Source of the DNA: Chamaesiphon sp. 336R_metabinner_41
GTDB taxonomy: Bacteria; Cyanobacteriota; Cyanobacteriia; Cyanobacteriales; Chamaesiphonaceae
Direction of reading: 5' to 3'
NCBI GenBank assembly: GCA_025359915.1
Contig: JANYDE010000039.1
Location: 1-64,000, forward strand
DNA: 64,000 nucleotides
This document shows positions 51,523 through 62,520 of this stretch, one piece after another; within the stretch, counting starts at the first letter, position 1; each line of letters begins with the position of its first letter. The position numbers were made by a program, and so were the translations under genes. Below the pieces are notes generated by a model, which was given only the letters and a program-made list of their open reading frames with translations, had not been told where the DNA came from and ran no database searches.

Positions 51523-53307
51523 ATGATGCATCCATCTGCGATCGTGGCATTTCAATTAGAATCAGCGATCGTTCGCAATCCGCTCATCGTCACTCCAGAT
51601 ACGACGATGCTCGACGCAATCGCCCAAATGAATGCGGCAAATTCACTAGAAAACATCGATTTTGATCCCCGATTTGCCACGGGAGCGGCGACAACGACAA
51701 GTTGTGTATTAGTCGTTGAAAATCAACGATTAGTCGGAATTTTAACCGATCGAGATGTGGTGCGTCTGATTGCCGAACCTTTAAATCTAGCTGCTCAATG
51801 GAAGGATCTCACCATCGATCAGGTGATGAATTATCCGGTGATTACTTTGAGTGAAGATGCTTTCACCGACTTGAGTGTAGCGATCGATTTGCTTTGTCAG
51901 CATCGGATTCGTCATCTGCCATTAATCGATCGACACGATCGATTAATTGGCTTGCTAACTCGCGAAAGTTTGCAACAAAGATCCCACCCTAATGAACTGT
52001 GGCGCGAGCATGTATTCAAACTTCAAAAAGAACTAACCGATCGGCAGATCGATCAAGAACTACTGCTCGAAAGCAACCACCAATTAACCATGAATAACGA
52101 AGAACTCGTCCGTGCAACGCTGCTTAAAGATGAATTCCTCGCCAACATGAGTCATGAACTCCGAACGCCCCTCAACGCGATTCTCGGTATGACTGAAGGC
52201 TTGCAAGAAGGGATCTTTGGCGAAGCAAATCCCTCTCAACTTCAAGCAGTGCAAACGATCGAACGCAGTAGCAATCATCTGCTCGAATTAATCAACGATA
52301 TCCTCGATCTAGCTAAAATTGGAGCCGGACAGATCGAACTAGAATGTGCCCCCACCAACATCTACGATCTGTGCAATTCTAGTCTCGCCTTTGTCAAACA
52401 GCAAGCGATCCAAAAACGAATTCGGCTCCAGATTCAACTCCCACCCCGCATTCCGAATATCTCGATCGACGAACGCCGAATTCGTCAAGTCTTAATCAAT
52501 TTACTTAACAACGCTGTCAAATTTACCCCCATCGGCGGGAATATTTCTCTAAATGTCACAATCGAAGCAGACAACACAAGTTCGAGTTTTATTCGATTAG
52601 CCGTAATCGACACTGGCATTGGCATCAATAGTGCCGATCTCGATAAATTATTCCAGCCATTTATGCAGGTTGATATCGCCTTAAATCGCCAACATAATGG
52701 CACAGGTTTAGGATTAGCTTTAGTCAAAGGAATGGTAGAAATGCACGGCGGTACCGTGCAAGTTTGCAGCGAGGTTGGTGTGGGTAGTCAATTCATCGTC
52801 GATCTGCCAATTCCTCAAGGTGAATACGACGAAAATATTCAGGGACTAATTGCTCCAGCCTTAGGCTTTTCGCAACCAGATCCGCTCCAACTAGATGCCA
52901 TAACTGGTGAATCTTCTGGTGAATCATGGACGATTTTGTTAGCCGAAGATAATGAAGCAAATATCAGCAGCATTTCCAGTTATCTCAAAGCCAAAGGATA
53001 TCAAACTATCCTCGCCAGAAATGGTTTAGAAGCAATTAATATCGCCCAATCGCAACTACCCAGCCTAATTTTAATGGACATCCAAATGCCCAAAATGGAC
53101 GGGCTAGAAGCAATTCGTCACATCCGCAACAACCCCCAATTAAATCAGATCCCGATCGTTGCACTGACTGCTTTAGCCATGAGTGGCGATCGCGAAAAAT
53201 GCCTCGAAGCTGGCGCAAACGACTACCTCACCAAACCAGTCAAACTCAAGCAATTAGCAACTACTATTCAACAGTTTTTAACTGTAGATGCAGCGATCTC
53301 CAAGTAA
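51523..53307 (+). CDS. CBS-domain hybrid histidine kinase
   Basis: The 594-residue protein has two CBS domains (about 15-85 and 95-155; VGILTDRDVVRLIAEPL, RIRHLPLIDRHDRLIGLL), which usually bind adenosine nucleotides. A HisKA domain (MSHELRTPLN, His211), an HATPase with N box (NLLNNAVKFTP) and G boxes (DTGIGI, GTGLGLAL), and a C-terminal receiver with Asp519 (LILMDIQMP) follow. It is soluble, with no transmembrane region. It is 54 bases upstream of a second response-regulator gene and probably co-transcribed. An energy-sensing role is a reasonable inference. Confidence 0.93.
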   Translation: MMHPSAIVAFQLESAIVRNPLIVTPDTTMLDAIAQMNAANSLENIDFDPRFATGAATTTSCVLVVENQRLVGILTDRDVVRLIAEPLNLAAQWKDLTIDQVMNYPVITLSEDAFTDLSVAIDLLCQHRIRHLPLIDRHDRLIGLLTRESLQQRSHPNELWREHVFKLQKELTDRQIDQELLLESNHQLTMNNEELVRATLLKDEFLANMSHELRTPLNAILGMTEGLQEGIFGEANPSQLQAVQTIERSSNHLLELINDILDLAKIGAGQIELECAPTNIYDLCNSSLAFVKQQAIQKRIRLQIQLPPRIPNISIDERRIRQVLINLLNNAVKFTPIGGNISLNVTIEADNTSSSFIRLAVIDTGIGINSADLDKLFQPFMQVDIALNRQHNGTGLGLALVKGMVEMHGGTVQVCSEVGVGSQFIVDLPIPQGEYDENIQGLIAPALGFSQPDPLQLDAITGESSGESWTILLAEDNEANISSISSYLKAKGYQTILARNGLEAINIAQSQLPSLILMDIQMPKMDGLEAIRHIRNNPQLNQIPIVALTALAMSGDREKCLEAGANDYLTKPVKLKQLATTIQQFLTVDAAISK

Positions 53308-53333
53308 TAAATAATAAGTAATAACCATCTTCC

Positions 53334-53361
53334 TCTCCCATCTCCCATCTCCCATCTCCCC
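53334..53361. repeat. CTCCCAT heptamer repeats
   Basis: About three and a half CTCCCAT units lie directly before ATG 53362 of the response-regulator gene, so they occupy its ribosome-binding region. Confidence 0.8.
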
Positions 53362-54420
53362 ATGAACAACTCAATCCTAGTCATTGATGACGAACCGAAT
53401 AACTTTGAAGTAATTGAGACATTACTATCGATCGATAACTATGATGTCTATTATGCTAGTAATGGAGAAGAAGCACTTTCCTCATTAGACGCATTTAATC
53501 CAGACGTGATTTTACTGGATCTAATGATGCCTGTGATGGATGGATTAGAAGTATGTAATCGGATTAAATTGATGCGAAAATGGAAGTCTATTCCAATTAT
53601 TATGGTGACAGCTTCTGCGGGCAAAACAGTGCTTGCTGATTGTTTAGCCGCAGGTGCTGATGACTTCATTAGCAAACCAGTTGATGGATTAGAACTTAGA
53701 GCTAGAGTCAAATCAATGCTGCGAATCAAAAAGCAATTCGATCGGATCGAAGCCTTAACCAAACTTCAACAGAAAAATATTCTTGGATTAGAACACGATT
53801 TAGGTGAATTAGGTTGTGATTTAGCCGTGGGTTTTGCCAATGAATTAAATACGCCTTTAAACAATGTTTTAGCACAGCTTGAAAATCTCGAACAAAATAT
53901 TGACAAACAGAGCCGAGCGGAAATTTTGACTTCAATCAAAATAGCTAATAAATCCGCAATTAATTTAGAACAATTAACCTATAAATTCTGGACTTACTTA
54001 GAACTTGCGCTAGAGAAAAAGCAATTTGATAACAAAGAAACTTGCAATATTAAAAATATCGTCGAACAGATATCAATCGTCCAATTTCAATCTTCCCACC
54101 GAGAAAAAGACTTGAAGATTGCCATGCAAGCTGCCACAGTTGCTGTCACTGAACAGCATTGCGAGTGGATACTCAAGGAACTATTCGATAATGCTTTTAA
54201 GTCCTCAGAGCCTGGACTAGCTATCAAGATTCACGGTAGAATTATCGATCGATCCTATCATCTCTGGATTAGCGATCTTCAAAATGAAATCATCGAATGT
54301 CAAGAATTGATCATCGGCTTGAAAATTGTCAAGAAGATAGTTGATATTTATGAGGGATCTTTTGCCAGAACTATTGTCGGTGAAGATAAAATGATTTGTG
54401 TTACTCTTCCGTTAGCGTAG
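53362..54420 (+). CDS. Receiver domain fused to a degenerate histidine kinase
   Basis: The 352-residue protein has an N-terminal receiver (1-125) with phospho-acceptor Asp53 (DVILLDLMMP) and the conserved Lys in SKPVDG. The C-terminal half looks like HisKA plus HATPase but is degenerate: the phospho-His position reads GFANELNTPLNN, with Asn for His, and the G1 box (DTGIGI) is missing although an N box (ELFDNAFKSS) remains. It is probably not a working kinase. It likely acts as a response regulator or adaptor for the CBS kinase just upstream. A terminator is at 54463-54495. Confidence 0.88.
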   Translation: MNNSILVIDDEPNNFEVIETLLSIDNYDVYYASNGEEALSSLDAFNPDVILLDLMMPVMDGLEVCNRIKLMRKWKSIPIIMVTASAGKTVLADCLAAGADDFISKPVDGLELRARVKSMLRIKKQFDRIEALTKLQQKNILGLEHDLGELGCDLAVGFANELNTPLNNVLAQLENLEQNIDKQSRAEILTSIKIANKSAINLEQLTYKFWTYLELALEKKQFDNKETCNIKNIVEQISIVQFQSSHREKDLKIAMQAATVAVTEQHCEWILKELFDNAFKSSEPGLAIKIHGRIIDRSYHLWISDLQNEIIECQELIIGLKIVKKIVDIYEGSFARTIVGEDKMICVTLPLA

Positions 54421-54462
54421 GCAGCAGATTGATCAGTAATAAGTTCGACATGTGGTGAGGAC

Positions 54463-54495
54463 AAAAACCCGACTTTTCAAAAAAGTCGGGTTTTT
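54463..54495 (+). terminator. Rho-independent terminator
   Basis: AAAAACCCGACTTTT pairs with AAAAGTCGGGTTTTT, followed by T-rich sequence. It ends the CBS kinase/receiver operon. Confidence 0.9.
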
Positions 54496-54578
54496 AGCAG
54501 CACTAGTCTGACGATCCTAATTGGCTTGAAGGTTGAGAGAGTTAAACACTCTGATCGTAAATTTCGCTATCAACTAAC

Positions 54579-56279
<1,701 letters not shown>

Positions 56280-56295
56280 TCATCTCTTCCAAAAT

Positions 56296-56322
56296 TTAGC
56301 ACTCTATGACGAGGAGTGCTAA
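56296..56322. promoter_or_regulatory. CIRCE operator (HrcA binding site)
   Basis: TTAGCACTC, a 9-base spacer (TATGACGAG), then GAGTGCTAA: a perfect match to the CIRCE consensus, 31 bases upstream of the groEL start. It is the binding site of the HrcA repressor. Confidence 0.97.
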
Positions 56323-56397
56323 ACGGATTTTGGTCGATCTGTGTGCGGTTTTCCGAACTTTAGGAGATGGGAGATGGGAGATGGGGGAGTGGGGGCC

Positions 56398-56446
56398 TAA
56401 ACCAATCTAGATGTCTAAAGTTGACACTGGTAAAGAAGTCGATTCA
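56398..56446. repeat. Dispersed repeat TCTAGATGTCTAAAGTTGACACTGG at the parvulin 3' end
   Basis: It resembles 17352-17404 and 12491-12530 but has coding impact: it supplies the last codons of the parvulin gene (read as VESTSLPVSTLDI on the minus strand). Confidence 0.6.
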
Positions 56447-57231
56447 ACCTTAACCACAAAATTAGGTGTAACTACTGGCATATTTTTAGCTGGGTTAGCA
56501 GTAGAATTGGCGGTGGGTGCGAGTGCTAGTTCGGGAGATTGGGGGAGTTGGGTTTGAATCCAGTTGTCAAATAATTCATCCAACAGCACTTGATACATGT
56601 GTTCGTCCAATTTTGGCGATATCAGTTGGTTTAACCGAATAAAGCCGTAAGATCCATTCAGTTGAAATAGAGGGGACAATTTACCAGGAGCGATCTGAGA
56701 AAGGATTTGGAGGATTCCTGATGGTATTTCCTCGATCGAAATTGGCCCAATTAAACCACCTTTTGAGGCTGTCTCATGCTGGGAATATTCGATCGCCAGT
56801 TCGGCAAAGGATTGTTCTCCAGACTGGATCCGAAAGAATAATTCTTGCGCTAATAAACCATCTTCTACCAACAGCATCGAATATGTAAATCGATGTCTTT
56901 TGTGCTGTACCGTCTGATAATAATCACTGACTCGATCTCCCCATCCAGCTTGTTTGAATTTTTGGAGCTTGATGGTGCGGGTGGTAATGGCGGCGATTTG
57001 CTCCGCGTTCATCCCCTGAAATGTGACAATTCCAGCCACTTGGGGAGCTAGTAGCTCTACTTCTGCGGGAGTGGGTGTCAAGTCAATCTGAAATTCGGCG
57101 GCGATCTGATCGATCGATTCCTCAATGGCGATCTCTCGCAACAGTTGAGGCAATAAGGGGGAATCCTGCAACTGCGCTAACACCTGTGCGCAAGAAATTT
57201 GAATATCTCCAATCTGAAGTGCTTGGTTCAT
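56407..57231 (-). CDS. Parvulin-type peptidyl-prolyl isomerase
   Basis: From ATG 57231 (MNQALQIGDIQISCAQVLAQ) the protein is about 274 residues. An N-terminal SurA-like helical region precedes a parvulin domain (about 130-235: FAELAIEYSQHETASKGGLI, ..PSGILQILSQIAPGKLSPLF, GSYGFIRLN). There is no signal peptide, unlike SurA and PrsA. The C-terminal 40 residues are Pro/Ala/Thr-rich, and the final codons come from a dispersed repeat. The role is protein folding by cis-trans prolyl isomerisation; the client is unknown. Confidence 0.85.
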   Translation of the reverse strand: MNQALQIGDIQISCAQVLAQLQDSPLLPQLLREIAIEESIDQIAAEFQIDLTPTPAEVELLAPQVAGIVTFQGMNAEQIAAITTRTIKLQKFKQAGWGDRVSDYYQTVQHKRHRFTYSMLLVEDGLLAQELFFRIQSGEQSFAELAIEYSQHETASKGGLIGPISIEEIPSGILQILSQIAPGKLSPLFQLNGSYGFIRLNQLISPKLDEHMYQVLLDELFDNWIQTQLPQSPELALAPTANSTANPAKNMPVVTPNFVVKVESTSLPVSTLDI

Positions 57232-57642
57232 GAAATAAGCGGATAGCTGAAACCATCCCAAGTAGCGGTAAGCCGATTATAGTCGAGAAGAGGGTAGATG
57301 GGAGATTGGAGATTGGAGATGGGATTCAACAACATTACAACAAAATATTATTTATTATTCTTTCCCAGCTCCCAACTTATCCCTGCACCTTCCATTCCAA
57401 TAAAAAACCCCTAAGTATTATTGGTTAATCTGGTAGAAACCAATAATATTTAGGGTTGATTAATTTGGGGGTAACTTCAAATCATGAAGTTGTGCCAAAG
57501 AAACCAAAAGTTGAACACACAAACACTCTGTACGCATATATTAACTCAAAGAACAGCTAGTTAATAGCTATAAAGGTATGGAAAAAGTAGGGGATCCGGT
57601 ACGATCGTTATAATTTAAGAAGCCTACAATCAGACTATTAGC
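57232..57642. other. Intergenic region with large inverted repeat
   Basis: Besides GGAGATT heptamers (57294-57322) and the inverted repeat at 57405-57457, no gene is recognised. AT-rich sequence before 57643 probably contains the NB-ARC promoter. Confidence 0.5.
57405..57457. repeat. Inverted repeat (AACCCCTAAGTATTATTGGTT ... AACCAATAATATTTAGGGTT)
   Basis: Two arms of about 20 bases with one or two mismatches and a 10-base loop. It could be a terminator or a small-RNA hairpin; it has no partner in the window. Confidence 0.65.
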
Positions 57643-59334
57643 ATGGATGCCGATCGAGCTATCGCAATCATTGAGAGCGTTTTAGCTCCGAAAGTATTGA
57701 ATTACGTACAGCGCGAAATCATTCGAGGGATTATCGCCGGCAGCAGTTATCAGGAAATCGTCAAGCCAGGATCTGAGCAGGTTGATGCAAATGAATCGGA
57801 AAAATATAAAATCAGTTATGTCAAAGACGTTGCATCTGAACTATGGAAGACACTCACGCCGCGATTGGGCAAAAAAGTAACGAAAAAAAGTTTGGCGGCG
57901 GTATTACTTTGGTATATAAAACAACCAGGATTTAGATTGGCTGAGGGTGACGATTCCAGCCTCGAAGATCTTCGCCTGATGTCTCCACAGCGGAGTGATG
58001 ATATCGAGTCTTCAGGAGCAACCCTAGATATTGATGGTGGATTTTATGGGCGGGTGGAGGAATTTGCAACTTTGACAGAGTGGTGTTTGGTCAAACGTTG
58101 TCGGCTGATCCTTCTCGTTGGCATGGGTGGAATGGGTAAAACCAGACTAGCCTGGGAGATCGCCCATCGACTAGATCGCCAATTCGATCGCACGATCTGG
58201 CGATCCCTCGTCCATGCACCTTCGATCACCGAACTTTGTACCGATTTGCTCCAGTGTTTGCAGCCGCAGCCGCTGTGGGATCTGCCGGATACGGTGGAAG
58301 GGCAAATCGAGCGACTCATCGCCTGTCTCAAGCAAGATCGCTATTTATTGGTATTGGATAATGTGGAATCGATTTTAGAGGCGCAAGTTCAATGCGGTCA
58401 ATATTTACCAGGCTATGATGGTTACGATCGATTATTTAGAGCGATTGGCGAACTCCCGCACCAAAGTTGTGCGATCCTGACTAGTAGGGAAAAACCACAT
58501 ACTATCGCGCGATCGCAAATTGTTAATCCCCAATTGGTTCGATCAATGAATATCGATCGCATGACATCCCCAGCCGCCTATCAACTGGTTAAATCCTATG
58601 GTTGTCCACAGTTGCCAGCAGCGATGTGGCAGGAAATCCACACCCACTACGATGGCAATCCACTAGCTCTAAAGATTGCCGTAATTGCGGCGGTAGAAAT
58701 GACTGGGGGTGGCGAAAAAATGCTCGAACTGTATCCCCTGATGAAACAGGGTAAACTCAAATTTCAGAATATCGATGATGTTCTTGCTCGACAATTTGAT
58801 CGATTATCCGAGATCGAACAACAACTAGTCTACTGGCTGGCGATCGAACGAGAACCAATTACTGGCTCCAAATTACGAGCTGATTTAGTCCTTAGTCCTC
58901 ATGTACCAGGCGACATTATCAATGCGCTCCAATCATTGTCTCGCCGATGTATCACTGTTTGTCACGAGCGAAAATGGTCGATTCAACCCGTGATGACAGC
59001 CTACGTAATCAGAAGATTAATCGATCGATTTGTCACCGAACTTTCACCAGATCTCTTGACAAATCTCTCTAGATCGGATAGAGAACACAATTTTTTTCAT
59101 CTCAATACCTACGCTATCATCCAGTCGAAAAATACAGAGCGTGTGCGTCAAATCCAAATCCAATCGATCTTACATCCCATCCTCGATCGACTATCGACGA
59201 TCTGGAAGGATCCCATCGATTTAAGTCAGCATCTCCACCAGATTTTGACCCAATGGCAATCTCTCAATCCCATCCCTTCCGGCTATCTGGTAGACAATAT
59301 TCTGGCGTTGAAAGAGGGCGGAGCTAGGAATTAG
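57643..59334 (+). CDS. NB-ARC STAND NTPase lacking C-terminal repeat domain
   Basis: The 563-residue protein has an N-terminal HTH-like domain (about 1-95; MDADRAIAIIESVLAPKVLN, ..SYVKDVASELWKTLTPRLGK). This domain is common in cyanobacterial NB-ARC/WD40 proteins. An NB-ARC NTPase (P-loop LVGMGGMGKTRLAWEIA near residue 160; Walker B YLLVLDNVES; sensor SCAILTSREKP; GNPLALK) and a winged helix follow. It ends at GYLVDNILALKEGGARN, where relatives continue into WD40 or TPR repeats. A G-rich heptamer repeat starts at the stop codon. It may be a truncated conflict or defence protein or a natural short form. Confidence 0.85.
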   Translation: MDADRAIAIIESVLAPKVLNYVQREIIRGIIAGSSYQEIVKPGSEQVDANESEKYKISYVKDVASELWKTLTPRLGKKVTKKSLAAVLLWYIKQPGFRLAEGDDSSLEDLRLMSPQRSDDIESSGATLDIDGGFYGRVEEFATLTEWCLVKRCRLILLVGMGGMGKTRLAWEIAHRLDRQFDRTIWRSLVHAPSITELCTDLLQCLQPQPLWDLPDTVEGQIERLIACLKQDRYLLVLDNVESILEAQVQCGQYLPGYDGYDRLFRAIGELPHQSCAILTSREKPHTIARSQIVNPQLVRSMNIDRMTSPAAYQLVKSYGCPQLPAAMWQEIHTHYDGNPLALKIAVIAAVEMTGGGEKMLELYPLMKQGKLKFQNIDDVLARQFDRLSEIEQQLVYWLAIEREPITGSKLRADLVLSPHVPGDIINALQSLSRRCITVCHERKWSIQPVMTAYVIRRLIDRFVTELSPDLLTNLSRSDREHNFFHLNTYAIIQSKNTERVRQIQIQSILHPILDRLSTIWKDPIDLSQHLHQILTQWQSLNPIPSGYLVDNILALKEGGARN

Positions 59335-59428
59335 GGGGGCTGGGAGACTGGGGGACTGTTCACTATTAAACCACCCCCTACCCTAGATATCTAATTCTTC
59401 ACTAGCAAGGGAGTATGTTAGAATAACC

Positions 59429-59947
59429 TTGTTGTTAAGCCATGCACCGTCTTTGATTAACGTATCTGATATCGATACCCTAGCCCAAGAGCTAGCTACA
59501 ATTCAACAGACTGGCTCCAAGAAAATCGCGCTGTTGGGTTCCCGCCATGTTCCAATTACTCATCAACATCTGATCGAAATGATGAGCTATGCACTAGTAC
59601 TAGGTGGCAATCGCCTGATTACCTCTGGTGCTGCTGGTACAAATTCTGCGGCGATTCGTGGTGCGATCAGAGCCAATCGCGATATGTTGACAGTAATTTT
59701 GCCCCAAAGTCTCGCTCGTCAGCCGCGTGAGTCCCAAGATCAGTTGCAAAATGTCATGCATCTAGTCGAAAATCCAGCTCACGATTCACTCTCATTAGGC
59801 GAAGCCAGCGCACTCTGCAATCAAGAAATAATTTCTCGCTGTCAGCAGTTAATCTGTTTTGCTTTTCATGATAGTCGGACACTGTTGCAAACTTGCCATG
59901 AGGCGGAAGAACAGCGTAAAGTTGTTACACTATTTTACTTCGACTAA
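59429..59947 (+). CDS. DprA-like Rossmann protein (DNA recombination-mediator A family)
   Basis: The 172-residue protein (KKIALLGSRHVPITHQHLIE, LITSGAAGTNSAAIRGA) has a DprA/Smf-like Rossmann fold with the G-S-R and SGAAGTN motifs. It matches small stand-alone cyanobacterial members called DNA recombination-mediator protein A. It is much shorter than true DprA, lacking the DNA-binding extensions, and probably binds nucleotides; its link to transformation is unproven. Only a TTG (59429) precedes the conserved part; the ribosome site is weak. Confidence 0.8.
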   Translation: MLLSHAPSLINVSDIDTLAQELATIQQTGSKKIALLGSRHVPITHQHLIEMMSYALVLGGNRLITSGAAGTNSAAIRGAIRANRDMLTVILPQSLARQPRESQDQLQNVMHLVENPAHDSLSLGEASALCNQEIISRCQQLICFAFHDSRTLLQTCHEAEEQRKVVTLFYFD

Positions 59948-60009
59948 ATTATCTCGCATCTATCCAGTTCGGGTTTAGCCTAAATTTCTGGACGCATAAT
60001 CTCTGTTCT

Positions 60010-60429
60010 ATGAATTTCGCCAATCTTTCTACTTCGACAATTTTACTCGGATCGATCGCCGCTGCGGCAGCTTTAGTTTATTTTCCCTACCTGTTAGTTG
60101 CCGTTACCCGCTTTCAAGTCGGGTTTGATATCTCCGCTCCTCGCGCCGCATTTGACAAATTACCCGACTATGGCAAAAGGGCAACTTGGGCACACCAAAA
60201 CTCATGGGAAGCTTTTATGCTGTACACCGCAGCCGCATTGATGGCTTATGCCACCCATCAAGATTCTTCTACAGTAGTAAATTGTGCGATCGGATTTACA
60301 GTTGCGCGGTTATTCTATTCAATCTTTTATATCATTGATTTCCCGATCGGTCGATCGCTCATGTTTGGGATTGGTTCTGTTACCATCTTCACCCTCATGT
60401 CCGCCAGTATTACCAGCACCATGAATTAG
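60010..60429 (+). CDS. MAPEG family membrane protein
   Basis: The 139-residue protein has four predicted transmembrane helices (segments near 10-30, 72-80, 90-108 and 118-135) and the MAPEG-type motif WAHQNSWEAFMLYTAAALMA with R.FY...Y..D. The family includes glutathione S-transferases and eicosanoid enzymes; bacterial members may detoxify. Starts at ATG 60010. Confidence 0.88.
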   Translation: MNFANLSTSTILLGSIAAAAALVYFPYLLVAVTRFQVGFDISAPRAAFDKLPDYGKRATWAHQNSWEAFMLYTAAALMAYATHQDSSTVVNCAIGFTVARLFYSIFYIIDFPIGRSLMFGIGSVTIFTLMSASITSTMN

Positions 60430-60568
60430 GGTGTAGGGGATAGGGGATAGGGATTAGAGAGATTGTTTGACTAGTATTGCAGATCGAAAGAAGTTACAAA
60501 ATAAGGCTATTCCCTATTCCCTATTCCCTTCCCAAACTAAGCAAAATATCACTTAACTAAGCACATTT

Positions 60569-61060
60569 ATGGCTTCTACATTTTCCTTTGATATTGTCAG
60601 CGATTTCGATCGACAAGAACTAGTCAATGCGCTCGATCAAACTAATCGAGAGATTATTAGTCGTTACGATCTCAAAGACACCCAAACCACTGTTGAACTA
60701 GCAGAAGATAAAATTACGATCAATACGTCGAGTGAGATGACGCTCACCGCTGTTCATGATATGCTCCAATCCAAAGCAATCAAGCGTAATCTGTCGCTGA
60801 AAATCTTTGACTACGGCACTATTGAATCAGCTAGTGGTAATCGGGTACGTCAGGAAATCACCCTCAAAAAAGGCATCAGCCAAGAAATTGCTAAACAAAT
60901 TTCTAAACTAATTCGCGACGAATTTAAAAAAGTTCAACCTTCTATTCAAGGCGATGTCGTCCGCGTCACTGCCAAGGATAAAGACGAATTGCAAGGCGTA
61001 ATGCAACGATTGAAGCAGGAAGAACTACCTGTAGCTTTGCAGTTTACTAATTATCGGTAA
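60569..61060 (+). CDS. YajQ family nucleotide-binding protein (DUF520)
   Basis: The 163-residue protein ([58 protein letters not shown]) is a YajQ-type protein of normal length, with two ferredoxin-like halves. Homologues bind cyclic di-GMP or nucleotides and some affect transcription; in cyanobacteria cell-size control by a YajQ-like c-di-GMP receptor has been described. It is followed by a dispersed repeat (61075-61125). Confidence 0.93.
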   Translation: MASTFSFDIVSDFDRQELVNALDQTNREIISRYDLKDTQTTVELAEDKITINTSSEMTLTAVHDMLQSKAIKRNLSLKIFDYGTIESASGNRVRQEITLKKGISQEIAKQISKLIRDEFKKVQPSIQGDVVRVTAKDKDELQGVMQRLKQEELPVALQFTNYR

Positions 61061-61074
61061 TTAATGTTTTTATT

Positions 61075-61125
61075 CTGGGGTTCCCCCAGAATAAAAAACG
61101 ACAAGACAGCACCGCCCCTACCGGT
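61075..61125. repeat. Dispersed repeat, inverted copy of the 34004 family
   Basis: TTCCCCCAGAATAAAAAACG then ACAAGACAGCACCGCCCCTA is the reverse of 34013-34060. It sits between the convergent YajQ and DUF3598 genes. Confidence 0.65.
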
Positions 61126-61165
61126 TGATATTAATACAGTAAAATCAAAAGGAATTGCTATAGGT

Positions 61166-61999
61166 CTAGATTGAATCAATTTCTTCCTCAATAAAGGTGA
61201 CACTTTCCCATTTACCAGTGCTGTCATATCGCCGGATCAACCGCTGACGTTTGCCTAGTTGGTATACCCAACCAATTTCCACATAAAATGCATGTCCTAG
61301 AGCGATTTGGATGGGTGCGATCGAATAACCACCATCGGGGAGTAGGAGCATTTGATAAGATTGAGAATCTACCTCGTCTGTAAATTTTAGCAATCTTTCT
61401 GATCCCGTCACTGTGAGCAATCGACTATTCTCAAGTAACGGATAACCACCATCGCTAACTGTAAATGTAGATTCAGTATTGACAGCACCGGAAGCTCGAC
61501 CATCAGCATATAATACGATCGAGTTACCTTTCCATCTGCCTGATAAATCTGCAATACTTAAATGAGGACGTTCTGGTGTATTTGTTCCTTGACACTGTTC
61601 TCTAACGAAGGTAATTCGATCGAGTTGTTGGTTGATATCGAACATCTTAATCATCCGAAAGCGACGATCTCCCGCCACCAACGAGAATTCGACGATCGAT
61701 TTTACACCGATATTTATCGCTAATATCCCCGAACTAAAAGCACCTGTCTCAAAATAAATTGCGCCTACTCCAGGCGGGGTGTTGAAATCCCAGACGACTT
61801 CTTTTGGGTATCTTTCGGTACTATTTGGCAAAGGATAAAAGCGTTTCAAGACTAGATGAATTGCTTGGTTATTGCGAATACCTTCGAGCTTAATGACGCT
61901 GGGAATATCTTCGATTAATTCCCCTGTCGGAGTAACCGTGGTAAATGAGCCTACCCATTCACCTAGATTTTCCAGTACACATTCCCATTGAGATTTCAT
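61166..61999 (-). CDS. DUF3598 family protein
   Basis: The 277-residue protein (MKSQWECVLENLGEWVGSFT, VVWDFNTPPGVGAIYFETGA, WVYQLGKRQRLIRRYDSTGK) matches DUF3598, two lipocalin-like barrels widespread in cyanobacteria and plants. Lipocalin topology recalls CpcS lyases, but no chromophore role is shown. There is no signal peptide. The start is ATG 61999. The dispersed AACCTGTAGCGGCGGGTTTA element lies just upstream. Confidence 0.85.
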   Translation of the reverse strand: MKSQWECVLENLGEWVGSFTTVTPTGELIEDIPSVIKLEGIRNNQAIHLVLKRFYPLPNSTERYPKEVVWDFNTPPGVGAIYFETGAFSSGILAINIGVKSIVEFSLVAGDRRFRMIKMFDINQQLDRITFVREQCQGTNTPERPHLSIADLSGRWKGNSIVLYADGRASGAVNTESTFTVSDGGYPLLENSRLLTVTGSERLLKFTDEVDSQSYQMLLLPDGGYSIAPIQIALGHAFYVEIGWVYQLGKRQRLIRRYDSTGKWESVTFIEEEIDSI

Positions 62000-62520
62000 A
62001 TTTTATTGTGACAACCTGTAGCGGCGGGTTTATACAATCGACTACGACGAAGCTAAAAATCTAATTTGAACCCGCCCCACCCCGCAATTGATTGGAGGCG
62101 AGAGTTAAAGATTATTGGGCTTGCTTCAAAGCTAAATCATACCTGAATTCAGCAACGCCGATTATTAAACTCATCCCCTTCCCCTAAATTGTGAGCTAGG
62201 TAACAATAATTGTAAAGGAGACGGGATATTGTGCGAGATGTAAATGAATGTCACAAAATGCAAAGTATTTTAACTAGGAGTCAAACTAATGTTCCGACCA
62301 GCGAATTAAGATGCTAATGTATAGTTAGTCACAAAATATTTACAACAAAGGTGAGGTAGTTATATTATCCACTGATGGATAATCATTTACGAAACCTGAC
62401 TTCAAAATCAAACGTAGTTGTCAGTATAGTAAGTAAAATTCGCTACAGAGGAGACGACAGTTTCCACAATTTTTCTGCCTATCTTAACCTGAAATATAAT
62501 CTAAATAGTGGGAGATGCTT
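62000..62520. promoter_or_regulatory. Long leader region of lrtA
   Basis: About 520 bases between the DUF3598 gene and lrtA hold no gene. They include the CGGCGGGTTTATACA repeat near 62022 and a small hairpin TTATCCACTGATGGATAA at 62366-62383. lrtA homologues in Synechococcus have a long 5' leader that sets light-dependent mRNA stability, so this leader is probably regulatory; that is an inference from the family. Confidence 0.5.
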
